From: Kaistella sp. SH40-3
GTDB taxonomy: Bacteria > Bacteroidota > Bacteroidia > Flavobacteriales > Weeksellaceae
Length of the DNA stretch: 64,000 bases
Assembly (NCBI RefSeq): GCF_030686865.1
Contig: NZ_JAQYUS010000007.1
Span: 62,001 to 126,000 of the forward strand
Direction: 5' to 3'
The first letter of the stretch is position 1. Each line of letters starts with the position of its first letter. Positions 1 to 7,243 of the stretch are shown in pieces. A program made the translations under genes and the position numbers. The notes below the pieces were generated by a model. That model saw only the letters and a list, made by a program, of their open reading frames with translations. It did no database searches and was not told where the DNA came from.

Positions 1-795
1 TTCTCGGTAAGTTTAAGCAGTGGTTTTAAAGTAAAGTTTGATGTTTGTTTTAATATTATCCACGGGCGACCTGGTGAAAATGGCGAACTTCAAGCATATT
101 GGAATACGATTGGACAAAAATATACAGGTTGCGATTTCTATCAAAGTGCCTTAACTTTTAATAAAAAAGATACTTTAGCCGTACTTTCAAAATATGGGAT
201 TCCCTCTGCGAAAAGTATTTATTTAAGACATGGTGAAGAAATTAATGAAGAACAAATCATTGCAGAATTAGGCTTGCCTCTTTTTGTAAAACCAAATCAA
301 TCCGGTTCTTCTTTAGGAATTTCTAAGGTTAAAGAACAATCAGAATTAAAGAAAGCCCTGGACTTTGCTTTTGCTGAAGACGAAGAAATTTTAATTGAAA
401 GTTTCCTTGATGGAATGGAAGTTTCTGTGGGCGTTGTTGATTTTAATAATGAAACAATCGTTTTAGGAATTACCGAAATTGTTCCTTTTAAAGAATTCTT
501 CGATTATGAAGCAAAATATGAAGGCGCTTCCGAAGAAATTACGCCCGCCAGAATTGATGATGAAACTCGTAAAAGAGTAGAGGAAATTTCGAAACGCGCT
601 TATGAAGCCTTAGGAATGAGTGGATTCTCAAGAAGTGAATTCATCATCATGAACGGAATTCCTTATATGCTCGAAATGAATACCAATCCTGGATTTTCAC
701 CAGCCTCAATTCTTCCGCAACAGGCAAAAATTTATGGAATTTCCATTAAAGATTTGTGCGGAAATGAAGTCGAAAAAGCCTTAGCCAAGAAATAA
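1..795 (+). CDS. ddl: D-alanine--D-alanine ligase, 5' end outside window
   Basis: ATP-dependent ligase that joins two D-alanines for peptidoglycan precursors in the cytoplasm. The frame is open from base 1, giving the last 264 residues. Visible family motifs are HGRPGENGELQ near the start (substrate-binding loop), KPNQSGSSLGI (ATP-grasp glycine-rich loop) and EMNTNPGF near the end (Mg-ATP ligands). Flavobacterial Ddl is usually about 320-330 residues, so roughly 60 N-terminal residues are missing to the left. A TTG at 274 is not the start because conserved domain sequence precedes it. Two bases separate it from the next gene, suggesting co-transcription with the secreted unknown and coaD. Confidence 0.95.
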   Translation, partial: FSVSLSSGFKVKFDVCFNIIHGRPGENGELQAYWNTIGQKYTGCDFYQSALTFNKKDTLAVLSKYGIPSAKSIYLRHGEEINEEQIIAELGLPLFVKPNQSGSSLGISKVKEQSELKKALDFAFAEDEEILIESFLDGMEVSVGVVDFNNETIVLGITEIVPFKEFFDYEAKYEGASEEITPARIDDETRKRVEEISKRAYEALGMSGFSRSEFIIMNGIPYMLEMNTNPGFSPASILPQQAKIYGISIKDLCGNEVEKALAKK

Positions 796-797
796 AT

Positions 798-1265
798 ATG
801 AAATTATCTTTCACGGTTGTTTTTGTCTTTCTTACCTTAACTCTTTTTGCACAAAAGGGAAATTTTGAGCCGTTAAAACTTGATTTACCCAAAAATAATC
901 TGGAGCCAAAAGTTGTTTCGTTTGATAAAACAGGAATATTTTTAGATGATAAAAAATGTTTTAATTATGAACTTTTTCATGATTATGAAGTAGATGGGCG
1001 ACTTATTAAAAATTACTACGAAATAAGGTCTTTAAATAAAGATCTGCTTTTTTCTGGAGAAATATCAAATAATAACTCAATGAAAGTATTTGAAAATCCA
1101 ATTACATTTCATACACTTGACAAAAATATCTATAAAAATTCGAAAATTGTAGGTAGAAATCCATTCATATTAAACCTGTCTTCAAATCAGGTTTTAAATA
1201 ATGACTGTTCAATAGATGATGAAAATTTAAAATTGTTTTTTGAACGGTCTAACGAAAATAAATAA
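798..1265 (+). CDS. secreted protein of unknown function
   Basis: 155 residues, not recognised. The N-terminus is a clear Sec signal peptide (MKLSF, then a hydrophobic run ending LTLFAQ with probable cleavage near residue 19), so the mature ~136-residue protein should be periplasmic or outer-membrane associated. No lipobox, no further membrane segment, no T9SS C-terminal domain. The mature part is rich in Asn, Lys, Asp and Phe and has no motif I can name. It starts 2 bases after ddl and ends 3 bases before coaD, so it probably belongs to their transcript, although neither neighbour suggests a function for a secreted protein. Confidence 0.75.
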   Translation: MKLSFTVVFVFLTLTLFAQKGNFEPLKLDLPKNNLEPKVVSFDKTGIFLDDKKCFNYELFHDYEVDGRLIKNYYEIRSLNKDLLFSGEISNNNSMKVFENPITFHTLDKNIYKNSKIVGRNPFILNLSSNQVLNNDCSIDDENLKLFFERSNENK

Positions 1266-1268
1266 TTT

Positions 1269-1748
1269 ATGAGAGTAGCAGTTTTTCCGGGTTCATTCGA
1301 TCCTATCACGCTTGGTCATTATGATATTGTCGAAAGGGCTTATCCTTTGTTCGATAAAATTATTATTGCGATTGGACAGAATTCACAAAAGAAATATATG
1401 TTTTCTTTAGAGCAAAGAATGGAATTTATCCGCCAATCCTTTGAGAAATTCCCCAATATCGAAGTGGATCATTTTGAAGGATTAACGGTAGATTATTGTC
1501 GAAGTAAAAATGTAAATTTTATTCTGCGTGGACTGCGTAATCCCGCCGATTTCGAATTCGAAAAAGCGATTGCTCAAACCAACAGAGAATTGACGAAAGA
1601 TAATAAAATTGAAACCATATTTTTATTAACATCTTCCGGGAAATCATTTATCAGCAGCAGTATTGTTCGGGAGATTATTACCTTTGGTGGTAATTATGAA
1701 ATATTGGTTCCGCCAGCGGTTCGCGTTAATAAAATGAGCAATAAATAA
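1269..1748 (+). CDS. coaD: phosphopantetheine adenylyltransferase
   Basis: Transfers AMP from ATP to 4'-phosphopantetheine to form dephospho-CoA, the penultimate step of coenzyme A synthesis. 159 residues, the normal family length. Nucleotidyltransferase signature PGSFDPITLGHYD at residues 7-19 (T/HxGH motif), RGLRNPADFEFE in the middle for substrate binding, and the ISSSIVRE motif near the C-terminus. The gene lies 3 bases after the secreted unknown, suggesting an operon with ddl. No strong terminator is seen after it; the following bases run into a decayed gene. Confidence 0.97.
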   Translation: MRVAVFPGSFDPITLGHYDIVERAYPLFDKIIIAIGQNSQKKYMFSLEQRMEFIRQSFEKFPNIEVDHFEGLTVDYCRSKNVNFILRGLRNPADFEFEKAIAQTNRELTKDNKIETIFLLTSSGKSFISSSIVREIITFGGNYEILVPPAVRVNKMSNK

Positions 1749-1754
1749 TAAGCA

Positions 1755-2024
1755 ATCGTCATTAGAAAACAAATTTATCGCTCCTCAACTTCGATAGCCG
1801 CGAATTATAGATCTGTTGCACGAGCAAGATCAGAAAAAGAAAAATTTGCTTAACTGTGCATTGTCGCAGAAGAAGCAGATTAAACTCAATTTTAATTAGA
1901 AATAATCGAAGAACTTTCGTACTTACCTTCGGAAAAATTAAAATATTTAAAAATAGAATGTGATGAAATTGTAAAAGTAATGACAACTTACAAAAAGAAA
2001 CTTTCGGATAGTTCACCGAAATAG
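1755..2024 (+). pseudogene. decayed four-helix-bundle (23S rRNA IVP-like) protein gene
   Basis: One continuous reading frame translates to a recognisable C-terminal part of the four-helix-bundle family found in bacterial genomes and as 23S rRNA intervening-sequence protein: ..YRSSTSIAANYRS.., then ARARSEKEKFA, CIVAEEAD, LEIIEELSYL, and a last helix ending near KVMTTYKKKL. Three TAA stops interrupt this frame at 1851, 1881 and 1893, at positions where relatives usually carry Lys, Glu and Trp/Tyr-type residues. The N-terminal helix and start codon are absent. So the gene is both truncated and stop-containing; no intact copy is in the window. The match is from memory of the family, not a search. 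Confidence 0.75.
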
Positions 2025-2073
2025 CAATGGACGATAGGTGATGTACAGTATTGATTAGTCATTATAAATTATG

Positions 2074-2130
2074 CATTACTAATTATTTATTTTTTGCAAA
2101 TTAACATTGTACATTACTCATTACTAATTA
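2074..2130 (+). repeat. AT-rich direct repeat ahead of UPF0126 gene
   Basis: The 12-mer CATTACTAATTA occurs at 2074-2085 and again at 2119-2130, each inside a degenerate run of ATTA/CATTA words. It lies just upstream of the ATG at 2136, so the second copy forms part of the 5' leader. Simple intergenic words of this type are common in flavobacteria; no function is evident. Confidence 0.5.
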
Positions 2131-2135
2131 AAAAT

Positions 2136-2771
2136 ATGGTACAGGAAAACTTTAGTTTAATCATCGAGATTTTAGGCACAATTGCTTTTGCGATGTCCGG
2201 TAGTTTTGCGGCGATGCAAAAACGCCTGGATCCTTTTGGTGTCCTCATTATTGCCTTCGTAACTTCTGTTGGTGGCGGAACAATCCGTGATTTATTATTA
2301 GATGTTCCTGTTTTTTGGATGCATGATATGGTCATTTGTACCGTAATTTTTATCACCTGTATCGTCTCGATGATTTTTAAATCGCTCGAGAAAAAATTTA
2401 AAGTCACCTTATTTCTTTTCGATAGTTTCGGTTTGGGATTATTTACCATTGTTGGAATTCAAAAAGGAATGAACGCTGATTTGCACCCTTTAATATGTAT
2501 TACTTTAGGAACAATCACCGGATGTTTTGGTGGAATCAGTCGTGATATTTTGTTGAATAGAATCCCTTTAATTTTCCATAAAGAAATCTATGCAACCGCT
2601 TGTATTGTGGGAGGTGGGATTTTTATTGCATTAGTGAAATATACCTCGCTTACTTATGCTTTTGCACAGGTTTTCACGATTCTCCTCATTGTAGCAATCA
2701 GAACGCTTGCCGTTAAGTTTCAGTGGCAAATCCCGAAATTCTACGGAGTCGATAATAGTTCGGAAATGTAA
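2136..2771 (+). CDS. UPF0126 / TRIC-like cation channel family membrane protein
   Basis: 211 residues from ATG 2136; a TTG start 42 bases upstream is possible but would add a polar, non-conserved tail through the repeat. The protein has two copies of the UPF0126 domain, each with three membrane helices: the first contains GTIAFAMSGSFAA and VGGGTIRDLLL, the second GTITGCFGGISRDILLN. The paired GGG/GxxRD motifs are the family signature and are shared with prokaryotic TRIC channels; E. coli YadS is the reference name. It is an inner-membrane protein; transport of cations is family knowledge, and the physiological substrate here is unknown. It stands alone between the decayed gene and a repeat element. 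Confidence 0.85.
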   Translation: MVQENFSLIIEILGTIAFAMSGSFAAMQKRLDPFGVLIIAFVTSVGGGTIRDLLLDVPVFWMHDMVICTVIFITCIVSMIFKSLEKKFKVTLFLFDSFGLGLFTIVGIQKGMNADLHPLICITLGTITGCFGGISRDILLNRIPLIFHKEIYATACIVGGGIFIALVKYTSLTYAFAQVFTILLIVAIRTLAVKFQWQIPKFYGVDNSSEM

Positions 2772-2790
2772 ATCATTATTGCTTTATTTA

Positions 2791-2898
2791 GGAGCAACAG
2801 GATTTTCGCTTCTTCTAAATATCAGTCCCGCTCTTCACTCTATCTTTTTCTCGTCGTTCCTCCTCAAAAAAAGAATGCCGTTACGATCGCGGCTAGAA
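2791..2898 (-). repeat. ~110 bp dispersed intergenic repeat, copy 1
   Basis: Read on the minus strand this begins TTCTAGCC and ends GAAGCGAAAATCCTGTTGCTCC-like. It aligns along its length with 10576-10693 on the plus strand: shared TTCTAGCC, GAT, a long T run, an AAAAAGAT block, a G-rich middle and GAAGCGAAAAT followed by TTGCTCC. The T run and A run can pair into a stem, so a structured RNA is possible. It fills most of the 321-base gap between the UPF0126 gene and the next gene; a small open frame across it is not convincing as a protein. Confidence 0.75.
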
Positions 2899-3004
2899 TA
2901 TCTTTCAGTTTGTTATTTCAAAAGCCACAGAACAATATTTAAGATTCTCCCGAAAATAGAATCTCATTGAGAACTTATCTCACATAAAACAATCATTCTT
3001 TTTC

Positions 3005-3056
3005 GCGCTCGCTTCGCTCGCGCCTCCCCACAAAAAAAGCCCGAACTAATTCGGAC
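3005..3056 (-). terminator. terminator of TPR protein gene, with adjacent palindrome
   Basis: On the minus strand the stem GTCCGAA-TTAG-TTCGGGC (3039-3056) is followed by a run of seven T (3032-3038), a rho-independent terminator for the gene ending at 3093. Just beyond it lies a GC-rich inverted repeat (GCGCTCGCTTCGCTCGCGC, 3005-3023). Confidence 0.8.
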
Positions 3057-3092
3057 TCCATATATTACTTACCTTAATTAAGTACTGTTCTT

Positions 3093-3659
3093 TTAAGAGA
3101 ATTTCCCTCTGTTTCTCATATTCGGATTGTGCATGTGTTTCTGCATTGATGGCATTTTCAACTGATCTTTCAGCATCTTGATCTGATCCGTCATCATTCC
3201 TGCCGTATCTAATTTCTTCGCTTCTTCCAATAGGTTTTTCGCTTCCTGCCGTCTGCCTTTTTGCATCGCTCCGGCCGCAATATTTAAAGTTGCCATGGCG
3301 CGATCATGTTTCATATTTAAACCATATTCCAGCGCTTTTCTCATGAACGGCTCCACTTTACTTGGGTTGTCCTGTGCTAATGTCAATCCCTGTAAATAAT
3401 GAAAATATCCATATTGTGATTTGTGTAATTGTGATTTGTAATTGGTGATTTTAGTCAGCCAACTTGCCGCTTTTACCATGTTCTGTTTTCTTAAGAACCA
3501 AAATGCCATTAAGATATATTCGTTTTTAAAGAAAAGCAAAATAGGAATGGCAGATAAAATAACCACCACGATTCCCCAACCGATATTTCTGTTCATCATC
3601 AGGTAAATCCCGAAAGCAATCATTATTGCGGTGATGACGAATTTTATGTATTTGTTCAT
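3093..3659 (-). CDS. membrane-anchored TPR-like protein
   Basis: 188 residues. Two N-terminal membrane helices (about residues 5-22 and 28-45) are followed by a helical region with TPR-like repeats (WLTKITNYKSQLH.., YFHYLQGLTLAQ.., ALEYGLNMKHDRAMATLNIAAGAMQKGRRQEAKNLLEEA) and a Met- and Asn-rich tail. It is probably an inner-membrane protein with a cytoplasmic scaffold domain. It is a common flavobacterial hypothetical; I do not know its role. It lies 71 bases downstream of folA on the same strand and has its own TATCTTTG box at 3678-3685, so it may be transcribed separately. Confidence 0.75.
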   Translation of the reverse strand: MNKYIKFVITAIMIAFGIYLMMNRNIGWGIVVVILSAIPILLFFKNEYILMAFWFLRKQNMVKAASWLTKITNYKSQLHKSQYGYFHYLQGLTLAQDNPSKVEPFMRKALEYGLNMKHDRAMATLNIAAGAMQKGRRQEAKNLLEEAKKLDTAGMMTDQIKMLKDQLKMPSMQKHMHNPNMRNRGKFS

Positions 3660-3677
3660 TGTTAAATTTTAGTGGTG

Positions 3678-3685
3678 CAAAGATA
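3678..3685 (-). promoter_or_regulatory. Bacteroidota -7 box for TPR protein gene
   Basis: TATCTTTG on the minus strand matches TAnnTTTG and lies 19 bases before the ATG at 3659. The -33 TTTG is not well conserved. Confidence 0.55.
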
Positions 3686-3730
3686 ATAATTTGTACCGAA
3701 AGTAGAAGTCAAGTTCAGAATTCTTAAATG

Positions 3731-4228
3731 CTATACTAATGGTACTTTTCGCTCGTAGGTTTGAAAACAGAAATCAAACTCATTGTTTTCATCTTTTTCA
3801 TGACAAACTTCTTCGGTCTTATTCCAGATTTTCGGACTGATTTTCGGGAAAAAAGTATCTGCTTCTAATTTGGTTTTAACTAAAGTCACTTCTAATTTAT
3901 CCGTCAAGTCCAGCGTTTGTTCGTAGATGTTTCCGCCTCCGATGATGAAAATCTGCTCATCGATTTTCTTGGCAAATTTTACGGCTTCTTTTACACTTCC
4001 AACAATTAAAATTCCTTCTTCAAACCAGTCTTTTTTTCTGCTGACTACAATATTTGTGCGGTTCGGAAGTGGTTTACCAATGCTTTCATAAGTTTTTCGA
4101 CCCATGATAATTGGATGTTCAGACGTAAGTTCTTTGAAATGTTTGAGATCTTTTGGAAGATGCCAAAGTAACTGATTATCTGCACCAATTTCATTGTCTA
4201 ACCCCATTGCCACAACAATTGTTATCAT
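3731..4228 (-). CDS. folA: dihydrofolate reductase
   Basis: Reduces dihydrofolate to tetrahydrofolate with NADPH; cytoplasmic, target of trimethoprim. 165 residues, standard length. Motifs: MITIVVAMGLDNEIG at the N-terminus, LLWHLPKDLKHFK with the catalytic acidic residue just after the Pro-Lys, IIMGRKTYESIG (NADPH binding), LPNRTNIVVSR, and IFIIGGGNIYEQ. Nothing is truncated. It is divergent from the LemA operon with 77 bases between starts. Confidence 0.97.
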   Translation of the reverse strand: MITIVVAMGLDNEIGADNQLLWHLPKDLKHFKELTSEHPIIMGRKTYESIGKPLPNRTNIVVSRKKDWFEEGILIVGSVKEAVKFAKKIDEQIFIIGGGNIYEQTLDLTDKLEVTLVKTKLEADTFFPKISPKIWNKTEEVCHEKDENNEFDFCFQTYERKVPLV

Positions 4229-4264
4229 TCTTATATAATTTTTACAAATTTAGCACATAATTTG

Positions 4265-4272
4265 TATATTTG
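4265..4272 (+). promoter_or_regulatory. -7 box for lemA operon
   Basis: TATATTTG matches TAnnTTTG exactly, 33 bases before the lemA ATG. A weak -33 (TTTA) lies 20 bases upstream. Confidence 0.65.
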
Positions 4273-4305
4273 GGTATCACATTAAATTAAAAAAAATAAT
4301 AAACT

Positions 4306-4914
4306 ATGAGAAATAAGGGATGTATGAGCGCCGGGACAATCGGTATTGCTCTTCTTGTAATTGCCGTTTTGGTTTTTTTCTGGGGAAAAAATGGGTACAA
4401 TAATTTTGTAACGAAAGAGCAAACGGTGAACACAAAATGGTCGAATGTAGAAACGGTTTATCAAAAACGAGCGAACTTAATTCCAAACTTAGAACGCACC
4501 GTAAAATCATATTCTCAATTCGAGCAGGAAACTTTAACCAAAGTAATTGAAGCGCGTTCAAAAGCAACCTCAATAACTATAGATCCAACGAATATGACGG
4601 AGCAAGATCTGGCAAAATTCCAGTCAGCGCAAGGTGAATTAAGTGGAGCCTTAAGCAGATTAATGGCGGTAGTTGAAAGTTATCCAAACTTGAAAGCAGA
4701 TCAACAGTACATCAATTTCCAAAGAGAATATACGGCGATCGAAAACAGCATCAGAAGCGAAACTGTTTATTATAACGAAGCCGCGCAGGATTATAATACT
4801 TCGATTAAAACGTTCCCAAATAACATTTTGGCCAACTTTACAAACTTCAAAGAAAAACCATATTTCAAAGCAGAAGCAGGTGCACAAAAGGCGCCGGAAG
4901 TTTTTACTAATTAA
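4306..4914 (+). CDS. lemA: LemA family protein
   Basis: 202 residues. One N-terminal membrane helix (about residues 6-24, GTIGIALLVIAVLVFFWG) is followed by a long helical domain with the family motif VNTKWSNVETVYQKRANLIPNL and a second conserved block LMAVVESYPNLKADQQYINFQ. LemA proteins are membrane-anchored helical bundles of unclear biochemical function. The gene overlaps the next one by a single base (shared A of TAATG), and a three-gene set LemA / TPM / secreted TPM is a frequent bacterial arrangement, so the three products probably act together at the envelope. Confidence 0.92.
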   Translation: MRNKGCMSAGTIGIALLVIAVLVFFWGKNGYNNFVTKEQTVNTKWSNVETVYQKRANLIPNLERTVKSYSQFEQETLTKVIEARSKATSITIDPTNMTEQDLAKFQSAQGELSGALSRLMAVVESYPNLKADQQYINFQREYTAIENSIRSETVYYNEAAQDYNTSIKTFPNNILANFTNFKEKPYFKAEAGAQKAPEVFTN

Positions 4915-5342
4915 TGAATACTTTTCTTACAGATTATCAAATGGCTTCTCTTGTAGAAGCCATTCAAACAGCCGAAAATCATTCTACTGGAGAAATTCGG
5001 GTGCACATTGATGCCACTACTGAAGGTCATAATGCAGAGATTGCTTTTGAAGTTTTCAAAAGACTGTGCAAGGATAAAACTGTTGAAAAAAATGCAGTCC
5101 TTTTTCATGTCAACTTTGAACAGCAATATCTTACGATTATTGGTGATGAAGGCATTCATAAGAAAGTTCACCAAAGTTTCTGGGATCATATGCATGACGA
5201 AATTACGACGGCATTTTCCAAAGGCAAGTACTTTGATGGTTTGAAAAAAGCCATTTTGGAAACGGGTATCGAACTAAAAAATCATTTCCCAATCGTGGGA
5301 GAAAATCCAAATGAACTTCCTAATGAGATTACGTTCTCGTAA
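4914..5342 (+). CDS. TPM domain protein, cytoplasmic type
   Basis: 142 residues without signal peptide or membrane helix. It carries a TPM domain (TLP18.3/Psb32/MOLO-1 family): AIQTAENHSTGEIRVHI near residues 17-33, then VEKNAVLFHVNFEQQYLTIIGDEGIHKKV, the usual beta-alpha core in which ..A.LF..... and GD.G are conserved. The role is not established for this subfamily. It starts at the last base of lemA and its end overlaps the next gene by 32 bases (20 if the second Met of that gene is used), showing tight translational coupling. Confidence 0.85.
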   Translation: MNTFLTDYQMASLVEAIQTAENHSTGEIRVHIDATTEGHNAEIAFEVFKRLCKDKTVEKNAVLFHVNFEQQYLTIIGDEGIHKKVHQSFWDHMHDEITTAFSKGKYFDGLKKAILETGIELKNHFPIVGENPNELPNEITFS

Positions 5343-6126
5343 ATACTTTTTCGCATTTCTTTTATTAGGTTTAAACATTCTTGTTTTTGCCCAATTAATA
5401 CCTAAAAAACCGGCAAAGATATTTCCTGTTACGGATAATGTTGGATTGTTAACGGAGACAGAGAAAGATCAAATCAATCAAAAACTTATTAAGTTTTACG
5501 ATTCTACGTCCACAGAAATTGCGGTAATTATTGTTCCAACCACAAGTGGAGAAGACATTAATTATCTCGCAACGATGTATGGCGAGAAATGGGGAATTGG
5601 AGAAAAGGAACAGGATAACGGAATCGTTTTTCTGATTGCTACCGAAGATCGGAAGTTTGCTATACAGCAAGGAAGAGGCGTTGAGCGCTATTTAACTGCT
5701 TCTGTAGCCGGACAAATATTAGACTATATCGTAACGCCGAATTTTAAAAAAGGATTATGGTATAATGGAATTAATCAGGGCACAGATGCTTTGATGGAAG
5801 CCGTGCAAGGGAAATTTAAACCCATTGCTAAAGATACCAGTCAGGAAGGATTAAGTCCAGCGCAAATTTTAATGATTGCGTTTTTTGTTTTCATTATTAT
5901 AAGCATCTTATTTAAAGGTGGCGGCGGCAATGGCGGTCGTTACGATGATGATGACGATGTCATTCTTTCCCGAAGAGGTCGACGGACTTATCCGGGCGGA
6001 TTCTTCCCGTTCCCAGGTAGTTTCGGTGGCGGGGGATTTGGCGGTGGCTCAGGTGGCGGTGGTGGATTCGGCGGCTTTGGCGGCGGCGGAAGTTTCGGCG
6101 GTGGTGGTGCTTCCGGAGGTTGGTAA
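5311..6126 (+). CDS. TPM domain protein, membrane-anchored, glycine-rich tail
   Basis: 271 residues. Signal peptide at 1-28 (ends LNILVFAQ), TPM domain about 35-165 (VGLLTETEKDQINQKL, STEIAVIIVPTT, WGIGEKEQDNGIVFLIA, VERYLTA), one membrane helix about 190-208 (ILMIAFFVFIIISILF), and a C-terminal tail of about 55 residues made almost only of Gly, Ser and Phe that ends in FGGGGASGGW. This is the architecture of the YgcG-type TPM proteins. A start at 5323 (fifth codon, also Met) is equally possible. It is the last gene of the lemA unit and is followed by a strong terminator. Confidence 0.88.
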   Translation: MNFLMRLRSRKYFFAFLLLGLNILVFAQLIPKKPAKIFPVTDNVGLLTETEKDQINQKLIKFYDSTSTEIAVIIVPTTSGEDINYLATMYGEKWGIGEKEQDNGIVFLIATEDRKFAIQQGRGVERYLTASVAGQILDYIVTPNFKKGLWYNGINQGTDALMEAVQGKFKPIAKDTSQEGLSPAQILMIAFFVFIIISILFKGGGGNGGRYDDDDDVILSRRGRRTYPGGFFPFPGSFGGGGFGGGSGGGGGFGGFGGGGSFGGGGASGGW

Positions 6127-6202
6127 TATTGTTATAGCCAAGTTGAGAATATGCTTTTAATTAAAAAGTATTTCTGCTAATTAAAAATTTACATTCAATA
6201 GA

Positions 6203-6227
6203 AACGGGCTTTAGCCCGTTTTTTTTA
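6203..6227 (+). terminator. terminator of lemA operon
   Basis: Stem AACGGGCT / AGCCCGTT with a TT loop followed by a T-rich run. An almost identical hairpin ends accA at 47205. Confidence 0.85.
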
Positions 6228-6315
6228 TGACGTTTTATAGTGGTTTTACCCGAAACTTATTATAAATGAAAACGCTTAATAACGTAAGGATCTGGATGGA
6301 TTATATTTTCATCAA

Positions 6316-6348
6316 TAAAAAAATCAGCCCTTATAGTTGGCTGATTTT
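6316..6348 (-). terminator. terminator of DUF2807 gene
   Basis: Arms AAATCAGCC (6321-6329) and GGCTGATTT (6339-6347); on the minus strand the stem is followed by seven T. It lies directly downstream of the gene ending at 6367. Confidence 0.8.
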
Positions 6349-6366
6349 CATTAAAGTAATTAAGAT

Positions 6367-7164
6367 CTATTGAATTGAAATACTTCCGCCACTACTTTTA
6401 TTCTGACTGATAATATTTAATGAACCTTTTTTCGTAATCGAAACATCACCCGAAGAACTTGCAGATGCTCTTAACTGATTAGATACAGATAAACTTACAT
6501 CGCCACTGCTCGAAGCGCTAACTTCAGCATTTTCAGCAATAACATTTTTAGCGTTTAAAGTACCTGATGAGGATGCTTTCAAATTGGCATTCTTTGTTTT
6601 TCCCGAAATAATGATGTCGCCTGAAGAACTTACGGCAGATTCTAAATTGACCGCCCAGATTTTTCCTTTATAAGTTCCTGAACTCGAAACATCAATCGAT
6701 AAATCGTTGGCTTCTAAATTTCCTTTTACCGTTCCGGAACTGGAGGCTTCAATTGCTGTGCGTTCCTGTGTGAACTGATCACGGATAGTAATGGTGGCGG
6801 ACGAACTTGCTTTAACCGCCGAGAAATCTTTCGCAAAAATTTTCACCGATACATTTCGTGCCGAAATATTGAGGTTTGGTTTAAAATGGATGTACAATTT
6901 CCCACCAGAATTTTCCACTAAAATCTCATCTAAAATATCAGATGGCGCCGTAACTATAACTTTTTCTTCATCAGATTTTACGATTTCTGCGTTGATGGAT
7001 TGTGCGACTTTAATCTCGTCAAAAGACATTAATAATTCTTTGTTTTTTATGATGCCGTTTCCTTCTTTTGGAGTGATGTTAAATGGAAATCCACCGTCTG
7101 ATTTTACGTTACAAGAGGTAAGTAATAAGAACGCAGAAAAAATAGAAATAGATAAGATTTTCAT
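6367..7164 (-). CDS. head GIN domain (DUF2807) lipoprotein
   Basis: 265 residues. Lipoprotein signal with lipobox LLTSCN (Cys 18). The mature protein is a DUF2807 putative auto-transporter adhesin head domain: after DEIKVAQSINAEIVKSDEEKVIVTAP comes a series of rungs, each with the motif SSSG or SSSA at intervals of about 20 residues (at least seven copies), ending KSSGGSISIQ. The spacing fits a right-handed beta-solenoid. Such proteins are abundant in flavobacteria and their function is unknown. It is divergent from the M3 peptidase gene; no partner gene is seen on its own strand. Confidence 0.88.
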   Translation of the reverse strand: MKILSISIFSAFLLLTSCNVKSDGGFPFNITPKEGNGIIKNKELLMSFDEIKVAQSINAEIVKSDEEKVIVTAPSDILDEILVENSGGKLYIHFKPNLNISARNVSVKIFAKDFSAVKASSSATITIRDQFTQERTAIEASSSGTVKGNLEANDLSIDVSSSGTYKGKIWAVNLESAVSSSGDIIISGKTKNANLKASSSGTLNAKNVIAENAEVSASSSGDVSLSVSNQLRASASSSGDVSITKKGSLNIISQNKSSGGSISIQ

Positions 7165-7243
7165 GGTTGATTAGTGTTTGGGATTTATTATGTTAAAGAT
7201 AAAATTAAAATTAATATCTTTATACCTTAATAACAATTTACGA

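Noticed and set aside
1762-2016. 84-codon minus-strand frame over the four-helix remnant
   Set aside because: The plus strand carries the recognisable (stop-containing) family sequence; the minus frame is its shadow.
2707-2970. 87-codon open frame across the first dispersed repeat
   Set aside because: It overlaps the end of the UPF0126 gene and runs through the repeat; composition is not protein-like and no start signal is present.
5930-6120. GGC-rich periodic sequence that might suggest a DNA repeat array
   Set aside because: It is the coding sequence of the Gly/Ser/Phe tail of the TPM protein.
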